A stretch of DNA of 64,000 bases from an uncultured Woeseiaceae bacterium (lineage in GTDB: Bacteria > Pseudomonadota > Gammaproteobacteria > Steroidobacterales > Woeseiaceae). This document shows, piece after piece, positions 10,639 through 19,336 of the stretch. Under the pieces are notes generated by a model that saw only the letters and a list, made by a program, of their open reading frames with translations, was not told the origin of the DNA and searched no databases. The stretch covers positions 1-64,000 of the forward strand of contig CALZMQ010000004.1 of assembly GCA_945788625.1 (NCBI GenBank), written 5' to 3'. Both the position numbers and the translations under genes were made by a program. Numbering within the stretch: position 1 is the stretch's first letter; each line of letters starts with the position of its first letter.

Positions 10639-12377
10639 TGACTCGTTGTCCGAATCGTCCTTGCCTGCATGACGCTGCCTGCATCGCGTGCGGGCATAGC
10701 GTCAGGCGGCACCGCCAACAGGCGGAGCGACTCCGACATGACGTCGGCGAATACGGGCGCAGCGACGTCGCTGCCGTAATAGAGTTCGCCGCTGGGCTCA
10801 TCGATAACCACGACGGTCGCCAGGCGCGGATCGCTGGCGGGCGCGAGGCCGGCGAATATCGAGATGTACTTGTCCTGCGAGTAGCCGCCGGAGGCGAACT
10901 TCCAGGCGGTACCGGTTTTGCCGGCGATGCGATAACCGTCGACCGACGCCTTCGTTCCGGTGCCGCCCGGACGCACAACCTCTTCCAGCATGCGACGAAC
11001 GGCGACTGCCGTGTCCTTGGTTATGACACGTTCGGCGTCGTTGGGCCGATCGAGCGCAACCAGCGATACGGGCCGCATGTTGCCGTCGGCGCCAATCGCC
11101 GAGTACGCCTGCGCCAGTTGCAACGGGGTCACGGATACGCCGTAACCGTATGCGAGCGTTGCCTGGCTTATGGGCTGCCAGTGACTGAAATGTGTCAACA
11201 TGCCCGCGGACTCTCCCGGGAAGCCGCTCGTCGTCAGCGAGCCGAGTCCGAACTGCGTCATGGTGTCCCACAACTGGTCGGCCTGCAGGTTCATGGCAAG
11301 CATGGTCACGCCGACGTTGCTGGAACGTGCCAGTATCGTGGTCAGGCTGATGCGACCGAGGTTGCGGCTGTCCTCGATGGTCTTCGGACCGACAGTGACG
11401 TAGCCCGGAGCGGTATCGACAATGCTGCTCGGCCGGTATTGCCCGCTTTCCAGAGCGGCAGCAACGACCAGCGGCTTGATACTCGATCCCGGTTCGAAAA
11501 TATCGGTGATTGCGCGGTTGCGATAACGCTCGGCCGCGAACTGCGAACGGTCATTCGGGTTGTAGGTTGGCTGGTTGACCATCGCCAGCACTTCGCCCGT
11601 CTTGACATCCAGCACCACGATCGAGCCGGAACGAGCGTCATGGGATTTGATTGCCGATTTCAACGTGCGATAGGCAAGGTATTGCAACCGCAGGTCGATG
11701 CTCGCCTGCAGATCCTTGCCATGATGCGGCGGACTTATGCTCTCGACATTCTCGATCGAACGACCGAGCCGGTCTTTCAGTACGCGCTTCGCACCGGACT
11801 CGCCGGCCAGCCAGTGATTGAATGCGAGTTCGAGGCCTTCCTGGCCTTCGTCGTCGATGTTGGTAAAACCGACAAGATGCCCGGTCACCTCCGACGCCGG
11901 GTAGTAGCGACGGTACTCGCGCTTTACGTTGATACCGGGCAGTTTCAACGCCAGTACCTGTTGTGCCTGCGCAGGATTGAGATGGCGTTTCAGGTAAAGG
12001 AATTCCTTGTCCATGCTACGTGTGACGCGACCCATTAGCATCTGAGGATCGACGCCGAGAATGCCTGCCAGTTCCGGCACGGAATCCACGGCCGGCGCAA
12101 ATACTTTCGGGTTCGCCCAGACGCTGTCCACCGGCGTGCTGATCGCAAGCGGTTCGCCGTTTCGATCAGTAATCGTTCCCCGATGTGCGGAAATTTCTTC
12201 CGTGCGCAGATGTCGGGTATCCGCCTGCTGATTCAGGAAGTCCTTGTCGAGGACCTGGAGATGCACCGCACGTGCAACCAGCGACGCGGCCACGAGGCTG
12301 AAGAACGCCAGCACCAGCGTCACTCTGCCTACGAAGCGTCTTGCAGTCTTTTGTTTTGTCTCTGCGCCGCGTGTCAT
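10635..12377 (-). CDS. ftsI: Septal transpeptidase, penicillin-binding protein 3
   Basis: Class B PBP that cross-links septal peptidoglycan with FtsW. It has 580 residues (E. coli 588), a short cytoplasmic N-terminus and one membrane anchor at about 17-40. The PBP dimerisation domain contains RGTITDRNGEPLA. The transpeptidase motifs are SSIK with nucleophile S298, SSN in RSSNVGVTM, and KTG in AGKTGTAWK near residue 486. No export cleavage site is evident after the anchor. ATG overlaps the ftsL stop by four bases. Confidence 0.97.
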   Translation of the reverse strand: MTRGAETKQKTARRFVGRVTLVLAFFSLVAASLVARAVHLQVLDKDFLNQQADTRHLRTEEISAHRGTITDRNGEPLAISTPVDSVWANPKVFAPAVDSVPELAGILGVDPQMLMGRVTRSMDKEFLYLKRHLNPAQAQQVLALKLPGINVKREYRRYYPASEVTGHLVGFTNIDDEGQEGLELAFNHWLAGESGAKRVLKDRLGRSIENVESISPPHHGKDLQASIDLRLQYLAYRTLKSAIKSHDARSGSIVVLDVKTGEVLAMVNQPTYNPNDRSQFAAERYRNRAITDIFEPGSSIKPLVVAAALESGQYRPSSIVDTAPGYVTVGPKTIEDSRNLGRISLTTILARSSNVGVTMLAMNLQADQLWDTMTQFGLGSLTTSGFPGESAGMLTHFSHWQPISQATLAYGYGVSVTPLQLAQAYSAIGADGNMRPVSLVALDRPNDAERVITKDTAVAVRRMLEEVVRPGGTGTKASVDGYRIAGKTGTAWKFASGGYSQDKYISIFAGLAPASDPRLATVVVIDEPSGELYYGSDVAAPVFADVMSESLRLLAVPPDAMPARDAGSVMQARTIRTTSQ

Positions 12378-12655
12378 TGACTTTCAATTACGAAAATTTC
12401 CGTTGCCGTCGGTCGCACGAGTTCCAGGTCTTCGAGTGCGACCTGTTCGATTCGCGCATGTTGGGCCCAGGTGCTTTGTTCTATTTGCAGCTGGCCCCAT
12501 TCAATATTCAGTTCATCACGTTCGTTCGTCAGGCCCTCAAGTTCGACGAATAATTTGCGAGACTCGTGCTTGGTGTAAACCAGCGCCAGCGCGCTCACGA
12601 CACACACCACTGCGAATACGAAAACAAGCAGGAACGGCTGATTTGCTTTCTGCAT
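12374..12655 (-). CDS. ftsL: Cell division protein FtsL
   Basis: Small bitopic divisome protein that links FtsB/FtsQ to FtsWI. It has 93 residues: a short cytoplasmic start, a membrane helix at about 8-28 (LLVFVFAVVCVVSALALVY), and a periplasmic coiled-coil region rich in E, L and Q (FVELEGLTNERDELNIEW). Sequence conservation is weak in this family, so identification relies on topology, size and position between rsmH and ftsI. ATG overlaps the rsmH stop as TGATG. Confidence 0.93.
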   Translation of the reverse strand: MQKANQPFLLVFVFAVVCVVSALALVYTKHESRKLFVELEGLTNERDELNIEWGQLQIEQSTWAQHARIEQVALEDLELVRPTATEIFVIESQ

Positions 12656-13614
12656 CAGGTCCGCTCCGCGACACGTAGTCGAGCGCTGCGGGCACGGCGA
12701 TTGGCCGCGATCTCCGCGGCCGTTGCAGCGATGGATTTGCCGACGATCTTCAATTTCGGTTGCAACTCGACCGGGACCGACGGCATGCCGCGGTACTGCT
12801 CTGGCTCACGTGACGCGTTACGCATGAAGCGCTTCACGAGCCGATCTTCGAGCGAGTGAAAACTGATGACGCATAGCCGACCGCCCCGTCTCAGCACATT
12901 GACCGACTGCGTCAGGACCGCTTCGAGCTGTTCGAGTTCGCCGTTGATCGTCATGCGAATTGCCTGGAAGGTCTTCGTCGCCGGGTGCTTTTTCGAGCGG
13001 TGCTTTCCGTGTGCCGCCGGCACCGCTGACTCGACCAGTTCCGCGAGAGCAAGCGTTGTGTTAATCGGCGCTTGCTCGCGCGCCGTTACGATCGCACGCG
13101 CAATGCGCACCGCATGCCGCTCTTCGCCGAGTTTTTGCAGCACCCGCCTCAAAGTCCCTTCTTCCACGGTCGCAAGCCAGGCGGCGGCCGAGACACCCGA
13201 GTCCGGGTCCATTCGCATGTCGAGCGGGCCATCGCGCATGAAACTGAAACCGCGACCGGCCTCATCCAGCTGCGGTGACGAGACGCCCAGGTCGCAGAGC
13301 AAGCCGTCGATTCTGCCGACGAGCGAACCGCCACCGGCGTCGACTCTCTCAGCAATGAATGTCTCAAGTTGCGCAATTTCCCCCCTGATCAGTTCGAATC
13401 GCGGATCGTCACGTAGCGTTTCGGGTGCTGAAGCGATTGCCGCCGGATCGCGATCGATTCCGATCAATCGGCCATTGGCGTTCAGTTGCTTCAGAATCTC
13501 CTTGCTGTGACCGCCGCGTCCGAACGTTGCATCGACATAACAGCCGTCTGGCTTTATCTTCAGTCCCTGAAGGACCGGCCCCAGCAACACCGGCACATGC
13601 GCGTCGCTGCTCAT
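12655..13614 (-). CDS. rsmH: 16S rRNA (cytosine1402-N4)-methyltransferase
   Basis: SAM-dependent enzyme (old name MraW) methylating C1402 in the ribosomal P site. RsmI, encoded 2 kb away, modifies the 2'-OH of the same nucleotide. The 319 residues begin with HVPVLLGPVLQGL, and the SAM-binding motif YVDATFGRGGHS lies at about 26-37. LCDLGVSSPQLDEAGRGFSF and the C-terminal ISFHSLEDRLVKRFMR are family hallmarks. It lies second in the dcw transcript, 15 bases after mraZ. Confidence 0.97.
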   Translation of the reverse strand: MSSDAHVPVLLGPVLQGLKIKPDGCYVDATFGRGGHSKEILKQLNANGRLIGIDRDPAAIASAPETLRDDPRFELIRGEIAQLETFIAERVDAGGGSLVGRIDGLLCDLGVSSPQLDEAGRGFSFMRDGPLDMRMDPDSGVSAAAWLATVEEGTLRRVLQKLGEERHAVRIARAIVTAREQAPINTTLALAELVESAVPAAHGKHRSKKHPATKTFQAIRMTINGELEQLEAVLTQSVNVLRRGGRLCVISFHSLEDRLVKRFMRNASREPEQYRGMPSVPVELQPKLKIVGKSIAATAAEIAANRRARSARLRVAERT

Positions 13615-13629
13615 TGGATGGACAGCAAC

Positions 13630-14079
13630 CTAGAACGAGATCGACTCGAGGTCCGCCGGCAATTCGCCGTCGTCGTCCTCGTTGAGCCACGCATCGCGTT
13701 TGTCGTTCCAGGTCTGTTCATCCCAAAGTTCAAATTTGTTGCCTTGCCCGATCAGCATCGCGTTCCTGTCGAGCCCGGCAAAATCGCGGAGTTCTCGCGA
13801 CACCAGTATTCGTCCACTGCCATCCATGTCGACCTCGGTCGCATAACCGACCATAATGCGCACTATTCGACGCGCGGCTTTATTCATGCTGGGCAGACGA
13901 ACCAGCTTGCGCTCGAGTTCCTCCCAATCGGGCAGCGGGTAAACGAGCAGACAATGGTCCTTATCGACAGTAACGATGATTTCGCCGCCACAACGGGTCG
14001 CCAACCGCTCCCGGTACCGGGTCGGTATTGCCATACGCCCCTTGGCGTCCAACGAAACTTTGGTGGCCCCTCGAAACAC
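13630..14079 (-). CDS. mraZ: Transcriptional regulator MraZ
   Basis: DNA-binding protein of the AbrB/SpoVT-like double-barrel fold that represses its own dcw promoter in E. coli. It has 149 residues with two repeats, each holding a DxxGR signature: LDAKGRMAIP and MDGSGRILVS. The start is GTG 14079, giving FRGATKVSLD as in homologues. Conserved repeats matching the known MraZ operator lie about 55-90 bases upstream (14134-14168), so autoregulation is well supported. The C-terminus is acidic (NEDDDGELPADLES). Confidence 0.96.
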   Translation of the reverse strand: MFRGATKVSLDAKGRMAIPTRYRERLATRCGGEIIVTVDKDHCLLVYPLPDWEELERKLVRLPSMNKAARRIVRIMVGYATEVDMDGSGRILVSRELRDFAGLDRNAMLIGQGNKFELWDEQTWNDKRDAWLNEDDDGELPADLESISF

Positions 14080-14133
14080 AACTCTGCGGACGGCCCCGGG
14101 CTCGGCTCTTCTGGCGCGAATCCTGGGCTGGCT

Positions 14134-14168
14134 GCCCCTTTCCTCCCACTTTTATCCACTTTTCAACA
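14134..14168 (-). promoter_or_regulatory. MraZ operator repeats
   Basis: On the minus strand four five-base units TGTTG, TGGAT, TGGGA and GGGGC begin at exact 10-base intervals (plus-strand blocks 14164-14168, 14154-14158, 14144-14148, 14134-14138). The two central units are separated by AAAAG. E. coli MraZ binds TGGGN repeats with 5-base spacers, so this is the expected operator. It starts at the last base of the -10 box and covers the likely transcription start. Confidence 0.85.
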
Positions 14169-14197
14169 CTATAGGTGGCGGCCGCCTCGACCGTCAA
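14168..14197 (-). promoter_or_regulatory. Sigma70 promoter of the dcw cluster
   Basis: Minus-strand -35 TTGACG (14197-14192) and -10 TATAGT (14173-14168) with an 18-base spacer. Transcription would start near 14160, about 80 bases before the mraZ GTG. It is the best promoter seen in the window and the only clear one upstream of the 13-gene cluster. Confidence 0.8.
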
Positions 14198-14246
14198 TAA
14201 ACAAATGTAATTAGTCTTTGTTCTACAGTGACTTAGAGGCTATTCG

Positions 14247-14432
14247 GTGGCCCAAATAGGGCGAATTATGGCAAGTTCCGCGCTAAATAAATCAGATGCT
14301 TACAGGTACTTCTTCGACAAGGCCTTAAATGTCGGTCGCGAATGGGCGACAGGGCGGATTCCCGGGGCGGTTTCCGCGCAGTTTGCGCAAGCCGCGCCCG
14401 AATTCGTCAATTTCACGAACAGTGAGTTATAA
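14247..14432 (+). CDS. Possible small protein, unrecognised
   Basis: A 61-codon frame begins with GTG seven bases after AGAGG, a reasonable ribosome binding site, and ends TAA 25 bases before the rnpB 3' end. The peptide (AQIGRIMASSALNKSDAYRY, later FDKALNVGREWATG) is mildly basic, with no signal peptide, membrane segment or known motif. It fills the otherwise empty 250-base gap between the dcw promoter and rnpB and points toward rnpB. I know no family for it, and chance cannot be excluded. Confidence 0.22.
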   Translation: MAQIGRIMASSALNKSDAYRYFFDKALNVGREWATGRIPGAVSAQFAQAAPEFVNFTNSEL

Positions 14433-14457
14433 GTGATTGTTTTATATGGATTAAAGT

Positions 14458-14870
14458 GAGAAAGCCGAAGCCCGCAATAAGCCGGGTTCTGTCATCGACA
14501 ACCATTCATCTGGGACAGCCGTCACCGACTGCCTCGAGCAACCTACCCGGGAGTCCGTTCGGAACCGACGGTGGGCAACGCCCAGACGCCCCTGTTGGGG
14601 GCGTTGTTCGTTGCCCTACTCCCCTATTTGGTCTTGCTCCGGGCGGGGTTTACCGTGCCGCGAGCTGTTACCAGTCGCGCGGTGCGCTCTTACCGCACCA
14701 TTTCACCCTTACCAGCCAAGGTCCGGAGGACGATGTCTGGCGGTATATTTTCTGTGGCACTTTCCATGGGCTCACGCCCCCCAGGCGTTACCTGGCGCCC
14801 TGTCCGAAGGAGCCCGGACTTTCCTCTGCAGCTTGACTGCAGCGATTGCCTGGCCGACTCCGGCTTTCTC
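14458..14870 (-). ncRNA. rnpB: RNase P RNA, bacterial type A
   Basis: Catalytic RNA of RNase P, which cleaves 5' leaders from tRNA precursors. On the minus strand the 5' GAGAAAGCCG (14870-14861) pairs perfectly with the 3' CGGCTTTCTC (14467-14458) to form helix P1. Universal elements follow in order: GAGGAAAGTCCGGGCTCC, GCCAGGTAACGCCTGG, AAGGGTGAAATGGTGCGGTA, AGAGCGCACCG, GGTAAACCCC, GGAGCAAGACCAAATAGG and the 3' GACAGAACCCGGCTTA. The size of about 413 bases and the layout match E. coli type A. Position between mraZ and rsmI is common in gammaproteobacteria. Exact ends are set by P1 only. Confidence 0.97.
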
Positions 14871-14877
14871 AGGCGCG

Positions 14878-14883
14878 ATTTTA
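14878..14883 (-). promoter_or_regulatory. Putative -10 box for rnpB
   Basis: TAAAAT on the minus strand lies seven bases before the predicted RNA 5' end, the spacing expected of a sigma70 -10 element. No good -35 hexamer is visible upstream; that stretch is GC-rich with a short CCCCGG/CCCCGG direct repeat just after the rsmI stop. Confidence 0.45.
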
Positions 14884-14918
14884 CCGGATAAACCGGGGTC
14901 GAACCGGGGTTTTCGTGC

Positions 14919-15755
14919 TTAAGCGCGATCGCGGATTTCCAGCAACCTGTCGTACAGCGCATTGCGTTTGAGGCCCGTGGCTTCTGCCGCGACGCGTGCA
15001 GCGTCCTTCGCCGACAGGTGACGTGCCAGGGCTTCAAGCAGGCGGTCCAGTTCCAGCGAGGTTTCTGCTTCCTTTTTCGAGCCCGCCACGACGATGACGA
15101 ACTCGCCCTTGCCGACAATCGTTCCGTCGTCGATTCGGGCTCTGAGGGCAGCAAGCGATCCCTGCACGCATTGTTCGTGCATCTTCGTGAGCTCGCGCCC
15201 GATGAACGCAGGGCGCTCCTCGCCGAAGGCGTCACACATATCGTCGATCGCCGCGGCAATTCGGTGCACCGATTCGTAAAAAACCAGGCTGCGGGTTTCC
15301 TTTGCCAGCGACTCGAGCAACGTCCGGCGCGCCGCGTTTTTCGCCGGCAGAAAGCCTTCAAAGGCGAATCGATCCGTCGCCAGCCCGGCAACCGACAACG
15401 CGGCGGTAACTGCGCTCGCGCCCGGTATCGGCGCAACGGCGATTCCGTTTCGATGCGCCGCCTTGACGAGTCGATAGCCGGGATCGCTTACGAGCGGCGT
15501 ACCGGCATCGCTGACCAGCGCCACTGACTTTCCGGATTGCAGCGCGGCAATCAACCCCGGTACCGTCTTCTCTTCATTGTGATCATGCAATGCTATTTGT
15601 CGCGTTTTCACGCCTAAATGCGATAGCAATCGCCCTGTGTGCCGGGTATCCTCGGCTGCAACAAGATCAACGTCCGCGAGCGTCTGGCGCGCTCTCGGAG
15701 TCAGATCGTCCAAATTGCCGATCGGCGTCGCAACAATGAATAGCTTGCCGCTCAC
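14919..15755 (-). CDS. rsmI: 16S rRNA (cytidine1402-2'-O)-methyltransferase
   Basis: SAM-dependent enzyme of the tetrapyrrole-methylase fold that methylates the ribose of C1402, the base also targeted by RsmH. It has 278 residues from GTG 15755 (E. coli 286). It begins SGKLFIVATPIGNLDDLTPR, then has VAAEDTRHTGRLL, VSDAGTPLVSDPGYRLV and IPGASAVTAALSVAGL, all family motifs. The GTG has AAGGTG about nine bases upstream; another GTG four codons earlier is possible. It is divergent from lpoA with only 26 bases between starts, the same arrangement as yraL/yraM in E. coli. Confidence 0.93.
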   Translation of the reverse strand: MSGKLFIVATPIGNLDDLTPRARQTLADVDLVAAEDTRHTGRLLSHLGVKTRQIALHDHNEEKTVPGLIAALQSGKSVALVSDAGTPLVSDPGYRLVKAAHRNGIAVAPIPGASAVTAALSVAGLATDRFAFEGFLPAKNAARRTLLESLAKETRSLVFYESVHRIAAAIDDMCDAFGEERPAFIGRELTKMHEQCVQGSLAALRARIDDGTIVGKGEFVIVVAGSKKEAETSLELDRLLEALARHLSAKDAARVAAEATGLKRNALYDRLLEIRDRA

Positions 15756-15781
15756 TTGGCGCAGCACCTTTTTCCGGTTAC

Positions 15782-17755
15782 ATGAATATGATGAGTAGTC
15801 ACCGACATCCTGCCCGCGAATCACGTTCACTGGCAAGCCTGGGCGCCATACTGATTGCATTGATCGCGCTGGCCGGTTGCGAGACAACCGGATTTGCGGG
15901 CGGCAGCGAAGGCCGTGCCGAGCGCCTTGCACGGAACGGCCAGCACGATGAGGCCGCCGGCGCTTACATCGGCCTCGCGAGCACCGCGACAGGAACCGAG
16001 CGGGATCGCCTGACACTGCTCGCCGCCGAGCAGTGGCTCGATGCCGGCGACGTGATCCGCGCCAGGAACGCGTTAAGCAGCGTACCGCGGCCGGCAAGCG
16101 GGAGTCTCGTGCCCATCTGGGACACCAACTCCGCGGCACTGTCGCTATTTGCGGGTGCAGCAGACGATGCGCTGAACGTACTCGAACCATTGAGTCGTGA
16201 GGCGCTCTCGAACAGAGACCGCCTGCGTGTCGAAGCATTGCGGGCCGACGCCTGGATACAGAAACACGATCCGGGTCGTGCCGTCCAGTTGATGATGCAA
16301 CGCGAAGGCTGGATCGACGACCGGCGCGGCATTGAGCAGAATCGCAATCGCCTGTGGCAAGGCCTCCTCGTCAGCCGTCCGCGGGATCTGCGTGCCGCAG
16401 CGGAAACGGCGCTCGATCCTGTCGTCAAGGGTTGGCTCGTGATTGGTTCGCTCGCCGCGTCGACCGGCCAGCAAGGCATCGGCTGGAACAATGGCGCAGT
16501 GCGCTGGCGAGAGGCGAACGGGTCTCACCCAGCAATGACCGTGATCGGCGAGTTGCAACTACCCGAACACCTGTTACTGGACTACCCTCGTCAGGTCGCG
16601 CTTTTGCTGCCGCTGTCTGGCAGGGCGGCCAGTGCGGGCAGGGCCGTACAAAACGGTTTTCTCGGTGCGTATTTCGCGACCGCAGCCGGGCTCGACGACC
16701 GGCAAAGCCTGCGTATCTATGACGTCAATGCCGAAGGGGGCGCGAGCGCTGCCTACGCCGTCGCTGTTGCAGACGGCGCCGAGTTCGTCGTCGGTCCGCT
16801 ACTCAGGAACGATGTCATCCAGTTGGCGAACGACATCCTCGTACCGGTGCCGGTGCTGACACTCAATTACTTGCCGAACGACACGCTTGCGCCGCCGGGC
16901 CTGTATCAGTTTGCGCTGGCTCCCGAAGACGAGGCATCGTCCGCTGCCGTCCGCGCGCTGGCCGACGGCTACACGCGCGCCGTCGCCCTGGTGCCCAACA
17001 ACGATTGGGGGCGACGGGTGCTCAGCAGTTTTTCGACCGAGTTCGAGGGTCGCGGCGGCACGTTGCTCGACTACCGCAGCTACACGCCCGGCAACCAGGA
17101 CTTCTCCAACGAGATAGAGAACCTGATGGGGCTCACCGGCAGCGTTCGGCGCTACCAGCGCATGCGTGCCAACATCGGCAGCAGCCTGCAGTTCGATCCG
17201 CGCCGCCGCGAGGACTGTGAGTTCATATTCCTGGCGACTGACGCTCCCGCGGGCCGATTACTCAAGGCTCAACTCAAGTTTCATTACTCCGGCGATCTGC
17301 CCGTGTACTCGACGTCATCGGTGAATTCGATGGACGGTCGTTCGAATGCCGATCTGAACGGAATCATGTTTGCCGATACGCCTTGGGTCATCGATCCGCA
17401 GCCATGGATTGCCGAATTGCCGGGGCTTTACGCAGAGTTCTGGCCGCAGGAACGTCGCCTTGCGCGCCTGCACGCCATGGGATATGACGCGTACAATTTG
17501 ATCGCCGCTCTTTTTGCGTCCCGCGGCGCCGATATGCCGGAGTTCGACGGCGCAACCGGCAGCCTGTTCCTCGATTCGACCGGCCGCGTGCACCGCCGTC
17601 TGGCCTGGGCACAATTCCAGGATGGTGAGGCTGTGGCGCTGCCTGACATCGACGAAGTCGGCGGCCCAATCCAGGACATCAGCGAAGACGGCGAACTGAT
17701 CTCACCAGATGCTGCAGACGAATCGCCATGGGATCTGGACCTACAGGAGCTTTAG
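15782..17755 (+). CDS. lpoA: Penicillin-binding protein activator, outer-membrane lipoprotein
   Basis: LpoA reaches from the outer membrane through the wall to stimulate PBP1a. It has 657 residues: a lipoprotein signal peptide ending in the lipobox LAGC (about residues 31-34), an N-terminal TPR-like helical region (to about 250), and a C-terminal periplasmic-binding-protein-like domain with VALLLPLSGRAASAG, VVGPLLRNDV and MGYDAYNLIAAL. The end is acidic. Start ATG 15782; an ATG two codons on is equally possible. It forms an operon with yraN, whose start lies inside the lpoA end. Confidence 0.93.
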   Translation: MNMMSSHRHPARESRSLASLGAILIALIALAGCETTGFAGGSEGRAERLARNGQHDEAAGAYIGLASTATGTERDRLTLLAAEQWLDAGDVIRARNALSSVPRPASGSLVPIWDTNSAALSLFAGAADDALNVLEPLSREALSNRDRLRVEALRADAWIQKHDPGRAVQLMMQREGWIDDRRGIEQNRNRLWQGLLVSRPRDLRAAAETALDPVVKGWLVIGSLAASTGQQGIGWNNGAVRWREANGSHPAMTVIGELQLPEHLLLDYPRQVALLLPLSGRAASAGRAVQNGFLGAYFATAAGLDDRQSLRIYDVNAEGGASAAYAVAVADGAEFVVGPLLRNDVIQLANDILVPVPVLTLNYLPNDTLAPPGLYQFALAPEDEASSAAVRALADGYTRAVALVPNNDWGRRVLSSFSTEFEGRGGTLLDYRSYTPGNQDFSNEIENLMGLTGSVRRYQRMRANIGSSLQFDPRRREDCEFIFLATDAPAGRLLKAQLKFHYSGDLPVYSTSSVNSMDGRSNADLNGIMFADTPWVIDPQPWIAELPGLYAEFWPQERRLARLHAMGYDAYNLIAALFASRGADMPEFDGATGSLFLDSTGRVHRRLAWAQFQDGEAVALPDIDEVGGPIQDISEDGELISPDAADESPWDLDLQEL

Positions 17756-18108
17756 GCGAATCGGCCGAACAGCAGGCGCTCCGCTTCCTCGCTCGCCAGG
17801 GCCTGAAGACCGTCGCAAAAAATTTCCGCTGTCGCGGCGGCGAGATCGACCTGATCATGCTCGACGCCGACTGCCTGGCATTTGTTGAAGTCCGGTATCG
17901 CAAATCCACGCGGTATTGTTCACCCGCCCCGACGGTCGATGCACGCAAACAGCGCAAGATCCTGCGCACGGCAGCCACGTTTCTTTCCCGGCAGAAACGC
18001 TACCGGCACCATACCGTCAGATTCGACGTCGTTGCCATCGCAGGCGATAGCAAGAAGCGCCTGGACTGGATCAAGGACGCGTTTAGACCGAACGACTCAA
18101 CCCTTTGA
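17728..18108 (+). CDS. yraN: YraN family protein, endonuclease-like fold
   Basis: Member of UPF0102 (YraN) with a Holliday-resolvase-like fold; its biological role is not established. It has 126 residues with the conserved core RCRGGEIDLIMLDADCLAFV and FVEVRYRKS. The G-E-I-D and E-V-R pattern matches PD-(D/E)xK-like nuclease sites. It overlaps the lpoA end by 28 bases and is followed by diaA, the order seen in E. coli (yraM-yraN-diaA). Confidence 0.92.
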   Translation: MGSGPTGALGESAEQQALRFLARQGLKTVAKNFRCRGGEIDLIMLDADCLAFVEVRYRKSTRYCSPAPTVDARKQRKILRTAATFLSRQKRYRHHTVRFDVVAIAGDSKKRLDWIKDAFRPNDSTL

Positions 18109-18122
18109 GCAACTGCTGCTAG

Positions 18123-18746
<624 letters not shown>

Positions 18747-18788
18747 GAGCGCAATGCCCGGGAGCGCGATCTCGCCGCCAGGTCGCGC

Positions 18789-19205
18789 CTATTTGACGAT
18801 CGTGAGATGGGGACGCTCACGCGTCTCTTCGATTTCTTCCTGCAACTGCGATCGCTCGATTTGCTCCGTGTCGTGAGAGAAAATCATGCCCTGCCCGGTC
18901 TCCCTCGCGTAAATGCCGAGAACGGATCGCATCGGCACCCAAACGTCGAACGGCACGCCACCGAATCGTGCGCGGAAACTCACCGAATCGTTGCTCAGCT
19001 TGAGGTTATGTGCCGCCGAATCGCTGATGTTCAGAATGATCTTGCCGTCCTTGATGTGTTCGGCCGGCACGCTGACCCCGTCAAATGACGCGTCGACGAC
19101 GATATGAGGCGTATGGTGGTTGTCGCCCATCCATTCGTGCATCGCACGAATAAGGTATGGCCGCTTTGATCGGGTGGGGTTAGTCAACTTCTTGTTCCAG
19201 AGCAC
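18789..19205 (-). CDS. sspB: ClpXP adaptor, stringent starvation protein B
   Basis: Adaptor that tethers ssrA-tagged peptides to ClpXP. It has 138 residues. The substrate-binding domain includes RPYLIRAMHEWMGDN, TPHIVVDASF, ILNISDSAAHNL, SFRARFGGVPFDVWVP and ILGIYARETGQGM-like text. The last residues HLTIVK match the ClpX-binding tail (LRVVK in E. coli). The linker between domain and tail is clearly shorter than in E. coli (165 aa protein). The start is uncertain: GTG 19205 has little ribosome site, while TTG 19187 has GGA eight bases ahead. Confidence 0.93.
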   Translation of the reverse strand: MLWNKKLTNPTRSKRPYLIRAMHEWMGDNHHTPHIVVDASFDGVSVPAEHIKDGKIILNISDSAAHNLKLSNDSVSFRARFGGVPFDVWVPMRSVLGIYARETGQGMIFSHDTEQIERSQLQEEIEETRERPHLTIVK

Positions 19206-19336
19206 TCGCTCGATCGCACAATCTTACCATTTATTGCAGTTGCTGTATGAAACTAAACATAAGCTGGTTGCGTGGCAATCTGCCATCAAGGGACAGCGTG
19301 CTTGATTGACCTGCCAAGAGAAAAAGGCGCCGGATT

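Noticed and set aside
10566-12038. Long plus-strand open frame (490 codons) opposite ftsI
   Set aside because: It is a mirror of a strongly supported gene in GC-rich DNA, with arginine/histidine-rich sequence and no family motif. The same holds for 41183-42649 opposite pyk, 1901-3295 opposite murC and 48927-50588 opposite metK.
14880-14918. tRNA-like T-arm (GGTTCGACCCC) between rsmI and rnpB on the minus strand
   Set aside because: Only the T-loop pattern is present. No acceptor, D or anticodon arm can be drawn and the stem is just four pairs.
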